Source of the DNA: JAJDOD01 sp039024895
GTDB lineage: Bacteria > Pseudomonadota > Alphaproteobacteria > Rhodobacterales > Rhodobacteraceae
Direction of reading: 5' to 3'
DNA length: 64,000 nt
Assembly: GCA_039024895.1 (NCBI GenBank)
Contig: JBCCPJ010000007.1
Location: forward strand, 87,213-151,212
Part shown: in pieces, positions 1 through 8,406 of the stretch
Position numbering within the stretch: the stretch's first letter is position 1
Layout: the number at the start of each line of letters is the position of its first letter
Program-made: the position numbers and the translations under genes
The notes under the pieces: model-generated
Database searches by the model: none
What the model saw: only the letters and a program-made list of their open reading frames with translations
What the model was told of the DNA's origin: nothing

Positions 1-1477
1 CGGAATTATCGGAGCCAAAGGTGAAACTCAGGTTAGTAAAACCTTGTTGTTCAAGATCGCCGCCGAGTAGCTCAATGTTACGCCTAAGGATGTCAAGCGT
101 CTCAGCGCGTTCGGCGTTTATCTGTACCGAGACACCTATCTCTGATGTTGTCATCGTAAGCCTAATGCGCCCTAGCTCTTCCGGCTGAAGACGGATTTCA
201 AAAGAACCGTCGCCGGTCGCACGCGTTATGGATTGAATGACTTGAGAAATAATGGGACGAGCTGCCGCTGGCTCGCTAAGTGATCGCTCTATTGTTGGGA
301 CGCGCATGACGTCATCGCCGACTCTGCTTTGAGAAAACTGAGCCTGAGAATTGGGTTCAAGACCCGCATCAACGGCCACGACTCGTTCGAGAAAGACGGA
401 AGTCATCTGCGCTGGCTTGCTAGATGTCTGTGATAATGGACTACTAGTCGAGATGCCTGGAACTCCGCTCGACGCTTGTGCGGCTTGTTGGCTTTTCACA
501 TCGGAGGATGCTGGTAACATTTCTGCAGAGCGCTGCTCCGAATTCAGACCGAGCGCCGATCTACGACTTGGTGATTGTGCAAAGCGGGGATCATTTGCTG
601 GCAGGGAAGATCGATACTCTGAGGCTGTAACGCTAATAACGCTACTTACACCATTAGTAACATCGGGAGACGACGGCCTATTTCCCCCGCTGTACTCAGT
701 TCTATCCGTATCAACTTCACCCGTTTCAGGCGTTAGCGGAGTCGCGACGCCAGACATAGAGCGACTAAGGCTTTTTTCATTCTGTACTGATGTTCTAAGG
801 TCCTTAGCGGAGGGGTCATCAGAATTTGTGGTCTTGCTTACGAACTGATTGGAAGATGGCTCGCTGGCACTCTCTTTGCCTGCAACCGCAATTGCCTTTT
901 GCTCAGTCGAAACAGTCGAAGTGCCGAGCTGCTCAGACCCTGCACCACGGGCCTTAGAAAGAGGAATTTGCAGCACCCCGTCGGTTTCACTGGTAACCTT
1001 ACCGACTGTCGCGGCTACAACTTCAGGCTTACCGCCTCGAGTTTCTTGGTTCGCGCCTGCTTCTAAGGGTAGTTCAGACAATGCCCTACCTGAGATTTGA
1101 TCATCTACATTTTGTAAGGTGCTGAAGAGTTGAGACGCATCAGTGACATCTGTCACTTCTTTCGACGTCCTCAGTTGACCCTCCGTCGTCGCTACGTCTA
1201 ACTTTAACGATGTTGGTATAAATGGAACAGCAGTGGATACCAATTCGTTCGTCGCGCTAGGATTGAGTAATTCGATAATCAGTGTTTCGTCTGTCGTGCC
1301 AACCGCTGTTTCAACTTCATCTGCAAAGAATTTAGTACTCACGAAGCGCGCCATAACACTATTGAACTCGGAACTATCTCCTAATGCGCTGACACCATCG
1401 CCATCACCACTACCAAATTGAGTTTTTAACGCTTGGCCATTGCGTTCTGGAATCACATTACCAAATTGAAGCAGCAT
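1..1477 (-). CDS. fliK: Flagellar hook-length control protein FliK (3' end cut by window edge)
   Basis: The minus strand is open from an ATG at 1477 to the left edge, about 492 codons. The long middle is rich in Ser, Thr, Ala and Glu with little predicted structure, as in FliK linkers. The last part carries the Flg_hook signature: a block reading RLQPEELGRIRLTM, then LDILRRNIELLGGDLEQQG. FliK is secreted during hook assembly, measures hook length and switches export specificity through FlhB, which is also encoded in this window (11936-13018). It is divergent from the flgJ-like gene. The C-terminal end lies outside the window, so total length cannot be judged. Confidence 0.88.
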   Translation of the reverse strand, partial: MLLQFGNVIPERNGQALKTQFGSGDGDGVSALGDSSEFNSVMARFVSTKFFADEVETAVGTTDETLIIELLNPSATNELVSTAVPFIPTSLKLDVATTEGQLRTSKEVTDVTDASQLFSTLQNVDDQISGRALSELPLEAGANQETRGGKPEVVAATVGKVTSETDGVLQIPLSKARGAGSEQLGTSTVSTEQKAIAVAGKESASEPSSNQFVSKTTNSDDPSAKDLRTSVQNEKSLSRSMSGVATPLTPETGEVDTDRTEYSGGNRPSSPDVTNGVSSVISVTASEYRSSLPANDPRFAQSPSRRSALGLNSEQRSAEMLPASSDVKSQQAAQASSGVPGISTSSPLSQTSSKPAQMTSVFLERVVAVDAGLEPNSQAQFSQSRVGDDVMRVPTIERSLSEPAAARPIISQVIQSITRATGDGSFEIRLQPEELGRIRLTMTTSEIGVSVQINAERAETLDILRRNIELLGGDLEQQGFTNLSFTFGSDNS

Positions 1478-1592
1478 CTTATACCTCTGGACGTCCTGTC
1501 CTTTGCAAGCCTTATACATCTAGAAGCTTACCTGTTCTTTACTTGTCCACGACATACTCTGGAAAATTCTCATGATTCAGAAGGAGCATGTC

Positions 1593-1868
1593 GTGGACGT
1601 AAATGGCTCATTGAGCGTTCTCCAAACTCAAGGTCGGGGTGCGCAACTAAAGGCACTGGCGGACGATGTCGAAGCGCAGTTCTTAAATGAAATGCTGAAA
1701 AGTGCTGGCGTGGGTCGTACAAGCGAAGCCTTTGGGGGCGGCATTGGTGAAGATCAATTCTCTAGTTTTCTGACGCAAGAATACGCTGAAGCAACTGTCC
1801 GTGCTGGCGGAATAGGTCTGTCAGAGTCAATATACATGGCACTTGTCAGTAATGAGGAAACAAAATGA
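1593..1868 (+). CDS. flgJ: FlgJ-like rod-binding protein
   Basis: This 91-residue protein matches the rod-binding half of FlgJ: FLNEMLKSAG near the start, then a Gly-rich segment and a QEYAEATVRAGGIGLSESIY tail. It has no muramidase domain, as is usual in alphaproteobacteria, where a separate lytic enzyme does that job (see 15848-16591). I chose GTG 1593 because AAGGAG at 1581-1586 lies six bases upstream. An in-frame ATG at 1572 has no such site. Its stop overlaps the ATG of the next gene (ATGA), so the two are probably translationally coupled. Confidence 0.75.
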   Translation: MDVNGSLSVLQTQGRGAQLKALADDVEAQFLNEMLKSAGVGRTSEAFGGGIGEDQFSSFLTQEYAEATVRAGGIGLSESIYMALVSNEETK

Positions 1869-2203
1869 ACATAGCCAGTGAATTAAATAAAATACTCACA
1901 GACGAAAGAAACTATTTGCTTGAAGGTAACTTCGAAGCCCTGGAGAAGATCATCGATAAGAAGTCAAAATTAGTAGAATGGCTTAGTAGTAATGAGACTA
2001 ATCTTCCACGAGAAATTATAACTGCGCTACGTAGTCAAGCGACGCATAATGAAGCTCTACTAGTGGCATCACAGAATGGAGTAAAGGCAGCGTTGGTAGT
2101 ACTAAAGCGAACGTCTGATACTATTGATCAGTCTACCTACTCAGCCAATGGTACAAGGAAAAGAATGATCTCTAGCACGTCATCAATAATGCAAAAAATA
2201 TAG
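1865..2203 (+). CDS. flgN: FlgN-like flagellar export chaperone
   Basis: The product is a 112-residue, mostly helical, charged protein. Its N-terminal helix (ELNKILTDERNYLLEGNFEALEKI) followed by KSKLVEWL resembles the FlgN family, cytoplasmic chaperones that hold the hook-filament junction proteins FlgK and FlgL. It overlaps the flgJ-like gene by four bases and sits just before flagellin, a common place for flgN in Rhodobacteraceae. The family is poorly conserved in sequence, so the call rests on size, helix pattern and context. Confidence 0.6.
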   Translation: MNIASELNKILTDERNYLLEGNFEALEKIIDKKSKLVEWLSSNETNLPREIITALRSQATHNEALLVASQNGVKAALVVLKRTSDTIDQSTYSANGTRKRMISSTSSIMQKI

Positions 2204-2229
2204 AGCTTTTCATTAAAATTATTTGTAAA

Positions 2230-2259
2230 TTGACATCTCTTTTCGGAAAGCGATTTAAT
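2230..2259 (+). promoter_or_regulatory. Candidate sigma-70-type promoter of the flagellin gene
   Basis: TTGACA at 2230-2235 and TTTAAT at 2254-2259 are separated by 18 bases. It would give a leader of about 145 bases before the flagellin ATG at 2412. A long leader fits control of flagellin mRNA by FlbT, known from Caulobacter. FlbT is encoded at 4403-4810. No clear sigma-28 or sigma-54 promoter was seen. This is a pattern match only. Confidence 0.4.
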
Positions 2260-2268
2260 AATTCTTAA
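2254..2268. promoter_or_regulatory. Candidate CtrA box upstream of flagellin
   Basis: The sequence TTTA-N7-TTAA, followed by C, differs at one base from the CtrA consensus TTAA-N7-TTAA. It overlaps the predicted -10 element. CtrA controls motility genes in Rhodobacterales. Short A+T-rich motifs like this also occur by chance. Confidence 0.3.
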
Positions 2269-2411
2269 CGCTAAGAATGTGAACTGTCCGAGCACCAGAA
2301 AGCGGTGGCGCGCGATGATTTTTCGTCCGCAGTGTCAGAACGACTGGCTCGTCTAAAAGGCGTTTCCGAAACCAAGGTGATAAACTCGCCGCAATTATTG
2401 GAGAAAGCCAG

Positions 2412-3950
2412 ATGGCTAGTATTCTCACAAACACCAGCGCTATGGTTGCGCTACAGAATCTTCGTACCGTTAATAAAGGGCTTGAAGATACCCAGTCAAT
2501 GATCTCGACCGGTAAGGCGATCTCGAGCGCGCGTGACAACGCCGCCGTCTGGGCGATTTCGAAGGTGATGGAATCCGACGCGATGAGCTTTAAAGCCATC
2601 AATGACAGCCTTAATCTTGGCCAGTCAACGGTGACTGTTGCACGTCAAGCGTCTGAAACGGTAACCGACTTGTTGACCCAGATGAAAGAGAAGATTGTTG
2701 CGGCCCAGGAAGAGAACGTCGACCGTACCGCCATTCAGGATGACGTGAACGCGCTTTCTGATCAAATCAAGTCGGTTGTGGGTGCTGCACAGTTCAACGG
2801 CCTGAACTTGATCCAAGGCACAGACGACGTTAACATTCTTTCGTCGCTCGACCGTGCTCCGGACGGCACAGTGACCGCATCTGACATCACGGTTGCACGC
2901 CAGGACCTCAGCGACGACGCTGGCGTCTACGGCACAGGAACCGACCTTAGCGCCAACGTAACTACGACTCTCGGAGGCAACCTTGCCGCTGATGGTACGG
3001 GTGATGCTTTCTCGAACGGCGGCAACGTTCTTGAAGCTGTTGTCGCCGGTACCGTTGTTATCGGTGAAACCTACAACTTCCAGGTCGCGGGTACCACGGT
3101 CAGCTATACTGCTGCCGCAGCCACCACAGCTGACGTCGCATCGGGCATCACCGCCGCCCTAAACTCGGCCGGTATCGAAGACATCACTGCAAGTGTTACC
3201 GCATCGACAATCTCGATCACTAGCACGAGCAAATTTGATGATGTCACAGTCAACACTTCCGGTACTGGTGCAGCTACCTTTGCGCTCACGGCAAACGGCA
3301 ACACAGCCGCTGCTGCGACAACCAACACGCAGACGATTGACTCGCGTGCGTCCGACATCACGTTCTCTACAACCGCACAGGTTGCAGAAGGTGATGGCTA
3401 TCGCGTTACGGTCGGCGGCGTAAACTACGACTACATCGCCGGTAAGAACGAAACGTTCGAGGACGTGGCTCGTGGCCTCAAGACCGTCGTCGACGGTGCG
3501 GCGCTTGCTAACATAACGACGGATGTCACTCAGGACGCCACGACGGGTGCCTGGAACCTCCAGATCGACAATGACGGTTCTGCACTGACCTTGACAGATG
3601 CTGGCGCCGCCGGGGGTACTGCGACTGGAGGTCTGAATGGTGTGGACGCAATTGATGTCACAACCGATGAAGGTGTGGAAGCCGCGCTGGCAAACATCGA
3701 AACCTACATTGCGACATCAATCGAGGCCGCCGCGGATTTCGGCTCTGCCCAAGGTCGTATCGACACGCAGAATACCTTTATCAGCAACCTGACGGACTCC
3801 TTGAAAGCTGGTATCGGCGCATTGGTTGATGCAGACTTGGAAGCGGCTTCGGCACGCTTGCAGGCACTCCAGGTTCAACAGCAGTTGGGTATCCAATCAC
3901 TGTCGATCGCGAACCAGGCACCGCAGTCAATCCTGTCACTCTTCCGTTAA
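2412..3950 (+). CDS. fliC: Flagellin with enlarged variable domain
   Basis: This 512-residue filament protein has the conserved D0/D1 ends. The N-terminus starts MASILTNTSAMVALQNLR and runs through INDSLNLGQSTVTVARQASE and FNGLNLIQG. The C-terminus has AAADFGSAQGRIDTQNTFI and ends QAPQSILSLFR. Residues about 160-420 form a Thr/Ala/Gly-rich insert with two related beta-rich segments (YNFQVAGTTVSYTAA and YRVTVGGVNYDYIAG) like Flagellin_IN motifs. Many roseobacter flagellins are shorter, so the surface domain is expanded here. GGAG lies about eight bases before ATG 2412. A hairpin terminator follows. FlaF, FlbT and FlgN neighbours act in its synthesis or export. Confidence 0.93.
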   Translation: MASILTNTSAMVALQNLRTVNKGLEDTQSMISTGKAISSARDNAAVWAISKVMESDAMSFKAINDSLNLGQSTVTVARQASETVTDLLTQMKEKIVAAQEENVDRTAIQDDVNALSDQIKSVVGAAQFNGLNLIQGTDDVNILSSLDRAPDGTVTASDITVARQDLSDDAGVYGTGTDLSANVTTTLGGNLAADGTGDAFSNGGNVLEAVVAGTVVIGETYNFQVAGTTVSYTAAAATTADVASGITAALNSAGIEDITASVTASTISITSTSKFDDVTVNTSGTGAATFALTANGNTAAAATTNTQTIDSRASDITFSTTAQVAEGDGYRVTVGGVNYDYIAGKNETFEDVARGLKTVVDGAALANITTDVTQDATTGAWNLQIDNDGSALTLTDAGAAGGTATGGLNGVDAIDVTTDEGVEAALANIETYIATSIEAAADFGSAQGRIDTQNTFISNLTDSLKAGIGALVDADLEAASARLQALQVQQQLGIQSLSIANQAPQSILSLFR

Positions 3951-3959
3951 GAGATACTC

Positions 3960-3981
3960 GAGGTGGCCTTTGGGCCACCTC
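3960..3981 (+). terminator. Hairpin after flagellin
   Basis: GAGGTGGCC and GGCCACCTC form a perfect nine-base stem with a TTTG loop, starting nine bases after the flagellin stop. The following TTCCCTTCC is only partly T-rich, so termination may be partial, allowing some read-through into flaF. Confidence 0.65.
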
Positions 3982-4028
3982 TTCCCTTCCGAGCTCAAAA
4001 TGGGCTGTACCTTTAGGAGAACCATGCC

Positions 4029-4406
4029 GTGAATGTCGTCGAACGCGCACAGGATGGATACAGGAAAACCGCTGTTTTCACTAAGTCACCCCGTGACACA
4101 GAATATGAAGTCATTGCCAAGATTTCACACCGCCTCCGCTCAGCCGCACAGAACAAGAAAAAGGACTTTGCTGGATTTGTCGCGGCCCTTTATGAAAACA
4201 ACAGACTATGGACGACATTGGCGTCTGATCTCGCCGCGCCTGAGAACGGTCTTCCAAAAGAGTTAAGAGCGCGCCTTTTTTGGCTAGCAGAATTTACAAA
4301 CAAAGAAACGAGCAAGCTACTCGCCGGCGAGGGCGACATCGGTGTTCTCATTGAGATAAATGCAGCGGTGTTGCAGGGCCTTCGTGCTCCAGAGGCTAGA
4401 AAATGA
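4029..4406 (+). CDS. flaF: Flagellar biosynthesis regulator FlaF
   Basis: The 125-residue protein has the FlaF pattern: an N-terminal AQDGYRKTAVFTKSPRDTEYEVIAKISHRL, then ENNRLWTTLASDLA and ELRARLFWLAEFT. In Caulobacter, FlaF is needed for flagellin translation or secretion and opposes FlbT. The start is GTG 4029 with AGGAGA about ten bases upstream. An ATG at 4024 is out of frame. The gene overlaps flbT by four bases, so both are made together, directly after flagellin. Confidence 0.88.
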   Translation: MNVVERAQDGYRKTAVFTKSPRDTEYEVIAKISHRLRSAAQNKKKDFAGFVAALYENNRLWTTLASDLAAPENGLPKELRARLFWLAEFTNKETSKLLAGEGDIGVLIEINAAVLQGLRAPEARK

Positions 4407-4810
4407 GCGGCCTGGTACTGAAACTGGCGCCGAAAGAGCGCATCCTCATAAATGGGGCTGTGATTGAAAACGGCGATCGTCGTACACGGGTTTCGATACT
4501 TACGCCAAATGCCAATATCCTGCGTCTCCGCGATGCATTACATCCAGAAGACGCAAAGACGCCTGTTCGCCGCGTTTGTTATGTCGCTCAACTAGTGCTG
4601 TCCGGCGATGTCGACCCGGCTGATGCGCGTCCTCAGCTGTTATCGGGAATTGAGCAGTTGAGCCAAGCCTTGTGTGATCCTGACAGCCGTCGAATGCTGC
4701 AGGATGCAACTGAAGCAGTGGTAGCAGAGCGTTACTATCAAGCGATGAAATCCCTGCGACTTCTTATTCCAAGAGAAGATCGCCTATTAACTGCGAGCCA
4801 GAACCCATGA
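4403..4810 (+). CDS. flbT: Flagellin translation regulator FlbT
   Basis: The 135-residue product shows the FlbT signature: SGLVLKLAPKERILINGAVIENGDRR, followed by ILRLRDALHPEDAKTPVRRVCYVAQLVL and a C-terminal helix YYQAMKSLRLLIPRE. In Caulobacter, FlbT binds the flagellin mRNA leader and triggers its decay until the hook is complete. The long flagellin leader upstream would be its target here. It overlaps flaF and the DUF1217 gene by four bases each. Confidence 0.9.
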   Translation: MSGLVLKLAPKERILINGAVIENGDRRTRVSILTPNANILRLRDALHPEDAKTPVRRVCYVAQLVLSGDVDPADARPQLLSGIEQLSQALCDPDSRRMLQDATEAVVAERYYQAMKSLRLLIPREDRLLTASQNP

Positions 4811-5610
4811 GTTTCCAGCCCGTTATACCAGCTGGAGGCAATCTTGGTTGGACACTTCTACAAAACAGCCGCCAAAGCCAGCAAGAAGCCTTCAATACAT
4901 CCACCCAAATAAAGACAAACACTGATTACTTCCGGGAGAACATCGGGAAGATATCGACTGCCGAAGAGCTCGTTGCCGACCGGCGACTATTTTCGGTCGC
5001 GCTGGGCGCCTATGGACTTGGAGACGACATCAACAACCGCTTCTTTGTCCAAAAGGTCTTGGAAGAAGGAACACTTAATCAAGATAGCTTTGCCAACCGG
5101 CTCGCGGACAAGCGTTACTTCCAGATCTCCGCTGCTTTTGGTTTTGACTTACAGCCACCAAATACAGCATTGAGCGACTTTGCCGATAAAGTGACCTCTC
5201 TTTACGAGGAACGGCAATTTGAGGTTGCAGTTGGTGACCAGGACGGAAATCTCCGATTGGCGCTTGGTTTTGACCGCGAAATTGAACAAATCGCTACGTC
5301 GGATGTCAGCGAAGAAACGGCGTGGTTTCAGGTTATGGCTAACCCGGCGCTGCGGAGCGTGTTCGAGGGCGCACTGGGACTTCCGAGCGAAATTGGCGCG
5401 GTTGATATAGATCAGCAGTTGCGGGAGTTTAGAACAAAATCTGAAGCTGTCTTTGGTACGTCTAATCCGTCGAGTTTTGCGAACTCTGAACTACAGGAAG
5501 AACTTGTTCGCAAGTTTCTGGTCCGTGCAGAGCTGTCGGGAAATACTTCGCTAACCTCTGCGGGGACTGTCGCCCTCACCTTATTGCAAGCAATTCAACC
5601 ACAGAACTAA
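4807..5610 (+). CDS. DUF1217 family flagellar-cluster protein
   Basis: This 267-residue protein matches the DUF1217 pattern: an N-terminal polar stretch, then STAEELVADRRLFSVALGAYGL and IAAFGFD-like repeats of a helical unit (LADKRYFQISAAFGFD). No signal peptide or membrane segment is visible. Members are found in alphaproteobacterial flagellar clusters next to flbT, but their job is unknown to me. A Gln-rich, export-signal-like N-terminus would allow secretion. That is inference. It overlaps flbT by four bases and faces fliI across a 42-base gap. Confidence 0.75.
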   Translation: MSFQPVIPAGGNLGWTLLQNSRQSQQEAFNTSTQIKTNTDYFRENIGKISTAEELVADRRLFSVALGAYGLGDDINNRFFVQKVLEEGTLNQDSFANRLADKRYFQISAAFGFDLQPPNTALSDFADKVTSLYEERQFEVAVGDQDGNLRLALGFDREIEQIATSDVSEETAWFQVMANPALRSVFEGALGLPSEIGAVDIDQQLREFRTKSEAVFGTSNPSSFANSELQEELVRKFLVRAELSGNTSLTSAGTVALTLLQAIQPQN

Positions 5611-5652
5611 CATACTTCACGTGGCCATTTCCGAGCCTGCGATCTGGTAACT

Positions 5653-6975
5653 CTATGAATCGCTTTCATTTTCAAGACATTCCCTAAGCCTTTCAAAAGA
5701 GGATACGATATCGTCATCTCGCGCAGCGGCAAAAGCATCCAGCTTTGGAAATGCCGATACTGCATGGTCGAGGCTCGGATTGGTTCCAGGTTGGTACAGA
5801 CCGGAACGGACCATAATCTCAGAATCTTCATACAAACTAAGTGTTCGTCTTGCTTCGGCGATAAGCGAATTTTCCTCCTCTGATGCAGCCTCTGGCAGAG
5901 ATCGCGACACCGATTGAACCACGTCTACAGCGGGAAACCGCCCGCGTTCGGCAATTTCGCGGGCAAGAACCACATGACCATCAAGAAGTCCGCGCAAGGT
6001 GTCGGCGACCGGCTCTTCCATATCTGAACCGGAAACCAAAACAGTGAAGATGGCCGTAATGTCCCCTTGGCCAGAGGTGCCGGGACCAGCCCGTTCCGCG
6101 AACGCCGCAAGGAGACCAACCGTAGAAGGCGGGAACCCCCGCATCGACAAGTTCTCACCAGTTGATGAAGCGATCTCTCTGTGTGCTTCGGCTAGTCGGG
6201 TAATTGAGTCAAGCATGAGCAGCACGTGCTGACCGGCGTCCCGAAAGTACTCCGCAACGGCCATTGCAGTGAACGCAGCTTGTCGACGTGCCAGCGGCGA
6301 TTGATCCGACGTTGCCGCGACGACAACACTTCTCTTCATTCCCTTTTGGCCGAGTACGCTATTGATGAAGTGGTTTACCTCGCGCCCTCGCTCACCAATC
6401 AGTGCGATGACGACAACGTCAACTTGAACGTCGCGCGCAAACGCGGCCATAAGGCTGGACTTGCCGACGCCAGAACCGGAGAAAACGCCCAAACGCTGTC
6501 CACGCACCAGCGGAAGAAGTGTATTAAAGAGCGCGTAACCTGTCGATATACGCCCACCGAGAGCTCGTCGTTCGATGGCCATAGGCGGTGTACGGTCCAC
6601 CGGTATTCCCGAGTGACCTTGCACCAGCGCTTTGCCATCTAACGGCGATCCGGTACTGTCAATCAGGCGACCGAGCCATTCGGCGCATGGGAAAACCTCA
6701 AGTCGTCCTAGATAACGAACCGGTTCTCCAATGCGTAGGCTGGTAAGATCACTTTCAGCCAAGACCGATATTGTGTCCGGCATCACTTGGACGACCTCAC
6801 CGTTGATCTCGCCTGCCATACCAAGCGAAACGCGATGTCCAATACTGGCGATATCAGACAATCCCGTAACAATAATAACGGTACTCGACACGGATTGGAT
6901 CCGTCCGATGCGTCGGACAACGGGATGTCTGTAAAACTGTCCAGTTATCAGGTCCAGGCTTTCCATTGTACTCAC
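5653..6975 (-). CDS. fliI: Flagellar export ATPase FliI
   Basis: The 440-residue protein is a type III secretion ATPase related to F1-beta. The Walker A motif SGSGVGKSS is at residues 166-174, and the Walker B strand VLLMLDSITR is near 250. The FliI landmarks MRGFPPSTVGLLAAFAERAG and GRFPAVDVVQSVSR are present. It powers unfolding and release of export substrates at the FlhA/FlhB gate. A FliH-like partner is encoded at 23074-23652. Length is typical. It is divergent from flgB across 80 bases. Confidence 0.95.
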   Translation of the reverse strand: MSTMESLDLITGQFYRHPVVRRIGRIQSVSSTVIIVTGLSDIASIGHRVSLGMAGEINGEVVQVMPDTISVLAESDLTSLRIGEPVRYLGRLEVFPCAEWLGRLIDSTGSPLDGKALVQGHSGIPVDRTPPMAIERRALGGRISTGYALFNTLLPLVRGQRLGVFSGSGVGKSSLMAAFARDVQVDVVVIALIGERGREVNHFINSVLGQKGMKRSVVVAATSDQSPLARRQAAFTAMAVAEYFRDAGQHVLLMLDSITRLAEAHREIASSTGENLSMRGFPPSTVGLLAAFAERAGPGTSGQGDITAIFTVLVSGSDMEEPVADTLRGLLDGHVVLAREIAERGRFPAVDVVQSVSRSLPEAASEEENSLIAEARRTLSLYEDSEIMVRSGLYQPGTNPSLDHAVSAFPKLDAFAAARDDDIVSSFERLRECLENESDS

Positions 6976-7055
6976 TTTCTAGATCATTCGAATGAAACCG
7001 TTTCTAAAGGAATCACAGTTAAACCTTGGTGCATCCGATCGAGGGAGAAGCCCCG

Positions 7056-7445
7056 ATGCTAGATGCACCGAACATAATGAAAATGGCGCAAAGCCTGGCG
7101 CGACATTCAGGCGCCCGCCAGGCACAGGTGGCGCGCAACATCGCCAATTCTGATGTACCGGGTTACCGTGCCCGAGATCTGGTCGAATTCTCAGAAGTAC
7201 TCAAAGGTTCGCCACGGGGCGATTCCCTAAGGACGACCCGCACCGGACATGTCTTGCACTCTTCATTTGAAGCTCAATACGCGACACGGGAAATTGCAGG
7301 ACAAGCTTCACCAAACGGCAATACCGTTTCTATCGAGCAGGAAATGGTTCGTGGAACGGACGCAAAGTCCAGCCACGATTTAGCGCTGACCATATACAAG
7401 AGCTCTCTCGATATCTTGCGTACTTCGCTGGGAAAGGGGCGGTAA
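7056..7445 (+). CDS. flgB: Flagellar basal-body rod protein FlgB
   Basis: The product is a proximal rod protein of about 129 residues with the rod-family motif ARNIANSDVPGYRARDL. The C-terminal helix (YKSSLDILRTSLG) is standard. I chose ATG 7056 because GAGGGAG lies about eight bases upstream. A GTG at 7026 would add ten residues that do not fit the family. It opens a rod-export operon that runs to 11580. Confidence 0.93.
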   Translation: MLDAPNIMKMAQSLARHSGARQAQVARNIANSDVPGYRARDLVEFSEVLKGSPRGDSLRTTRTGHVLHSSFEAQYATREIAGQASPNGNTVSIEQEMVRGTDAKSSHDLALTIYKSSLDILRTSLGKGR

Positions 7446-7448
7446 CGA

Positions 7449-7841
7449 ATGGACGGCCTTCATCAAAGTAAGGGGATATCAGCAAGCGGGATGCAAGCAC
7501 AGGCCAATCGCCTGCGTTTCATAACGGAAAACATCGCAAATGCCGATACGCCAGGGTTCCAACGAAAAATTGCGACCTTCGAAGAGGTCATGACTTCGGG
7601 CCGGGAAACCGGCAAGGTCACAATCGGTTCAATAAACTTGGACCGAAGCGAAAGAGCGCAGGTGTTTGATCCTGCGCACCCTCTCGCAAATACAGAAGGC
7701 TACTATGAGGGATCGAACGTCTCTCTTGTGGTTGAAATCGCTGACGCGCGCGAAGCGCAACGCAGCTACGAGGCAAACCTCAGAATGTTCGATCAGGCGC
7801 GCAAAATGCGGTCGAGCCTGTTCGAACTTTTGCGTCGATAA
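7449..7841 (+). CDS. flgC: Flagellar basal-body rod protein FlgC
   Basis: The 130-residue rod protein has the typical motif ENIANADTPGFQRK near the N-terminus. The C-terminal segment SNVSLVVEIADAREAQRSYEANLRMFDQAR is characteristic of FlgC. It lies three bases after flgB and before fliE, the usual order. It forms the proximal rod in the periplasm after export through the flagellar apparatus. Confidence 0.94.
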   Translation: MDGLHQSKGISASGMQAQANRLRFITENIANADTPGFQRKIATFEEVMTSGRETGKVTIGSINLDRSERAQVFDPAHPLANTEGYYEGSNVSLVVEIADAREAQRSYEANLRMFDQARKMRSSLFELLRR

Positions 7842-7852
7842 AGGAGTGAAAG

Positions 7853-8137
7853 ATGGACATCAAACTTGCACAGGCTCTCCGCAGCTATGGAGCTAACCAA
7901 AGCGCAATCCAAACCGGCGAAAGTGCTCAGACTAATTTTCTTGGTAACGCGGCCAAGGACTTTTCTGAAACACTCGCAAACGCAGAAACCGTCGCTCAAC
8001 AAGCAATGGTCGGAAAGGCCGATCCACACGCACTTGTGGAAGCTCTAGCAAACACGCAGCTAGCGGTTGAGACGGCAGTCACCGTACGAGACCGTGTTGT
8101 CGAAGCCTACCAAGAAATATTGCGCATGCCTGTTTAA
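7853..8137 (+). CDS. fliE: MS-ring/rod junction protein FliE
   Basis: This 94-residue protein ends with the FliE pattern DPHALVEALANTQLAVETAVTVRDRVVEAYQEILRMPV. FliE links the FliF ring and export gate to the rod. AAGGAG precedes ATG 7853 by about seven bases. The stop overlaps the ATG of fliQ by one base. Confidence 0.92.
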   Translation: MDIKLAQALRSYGANQSAIQTGESAQTNFLGNAAKDFSETLANAETVAQQAMVGKADPHALVEALANTQLAVETAVTVRDRVVEAYQEILRMPV

Positions 8138-8403
8138 TGGGAGAAGCACTCCTATACGATACATTGCGACAGGGATTGTGGGTCGCTGTGATTATGTCAA
8201 CGCCAATTCTCGGTGTTGCATTGATCGCAGGAATCGTGGTTGGGCTCTTTCAGGCATTAACGTCAATTCAGGAAATGACGTTGACCTTTGTCCCAAAGAT
8301 GGCCGCAATTCTAATCGCATTCTGGATGACCATGGGATTCATGACAGAGTCTCTCACCGAGTACTTTCACTCTACCTTGATACCTTTGATCGCAGGGATG
8401 TGA
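8137..8403 (+). CDS. fliQ: Flagellar export gate protein FliQ
   Basis: The 88-residue product has two membrane helices (VAVIMSTPILGVALIAGIVVGLF and FVPKMAAILIAFWMTMGFM) separated by QALTSIQEMTLTF, as in all FliQ/SctS proteins. It forms part of the FliPQR export gate. Its partners FliP and FliR are encoded at 23952 and 13018. It overlaps fliE by one base. Confidence 0.95.
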   Translation: MGEALLYDTLRQGLWVAVIMSTPILGVALIAGIVVGLFQALTSIQEMTLTFVPKMAAILIAFWMTMGFMTESLTEYFHSTLIPLIAGM

Positions 8404-8406
8404 ACC

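Noticed and set aside
2355..2384. A possible sigma-28 promoter before flagellin
   Set aside because: TAAA and TGATAA elements are present, but the spacing does not fit the consensus.
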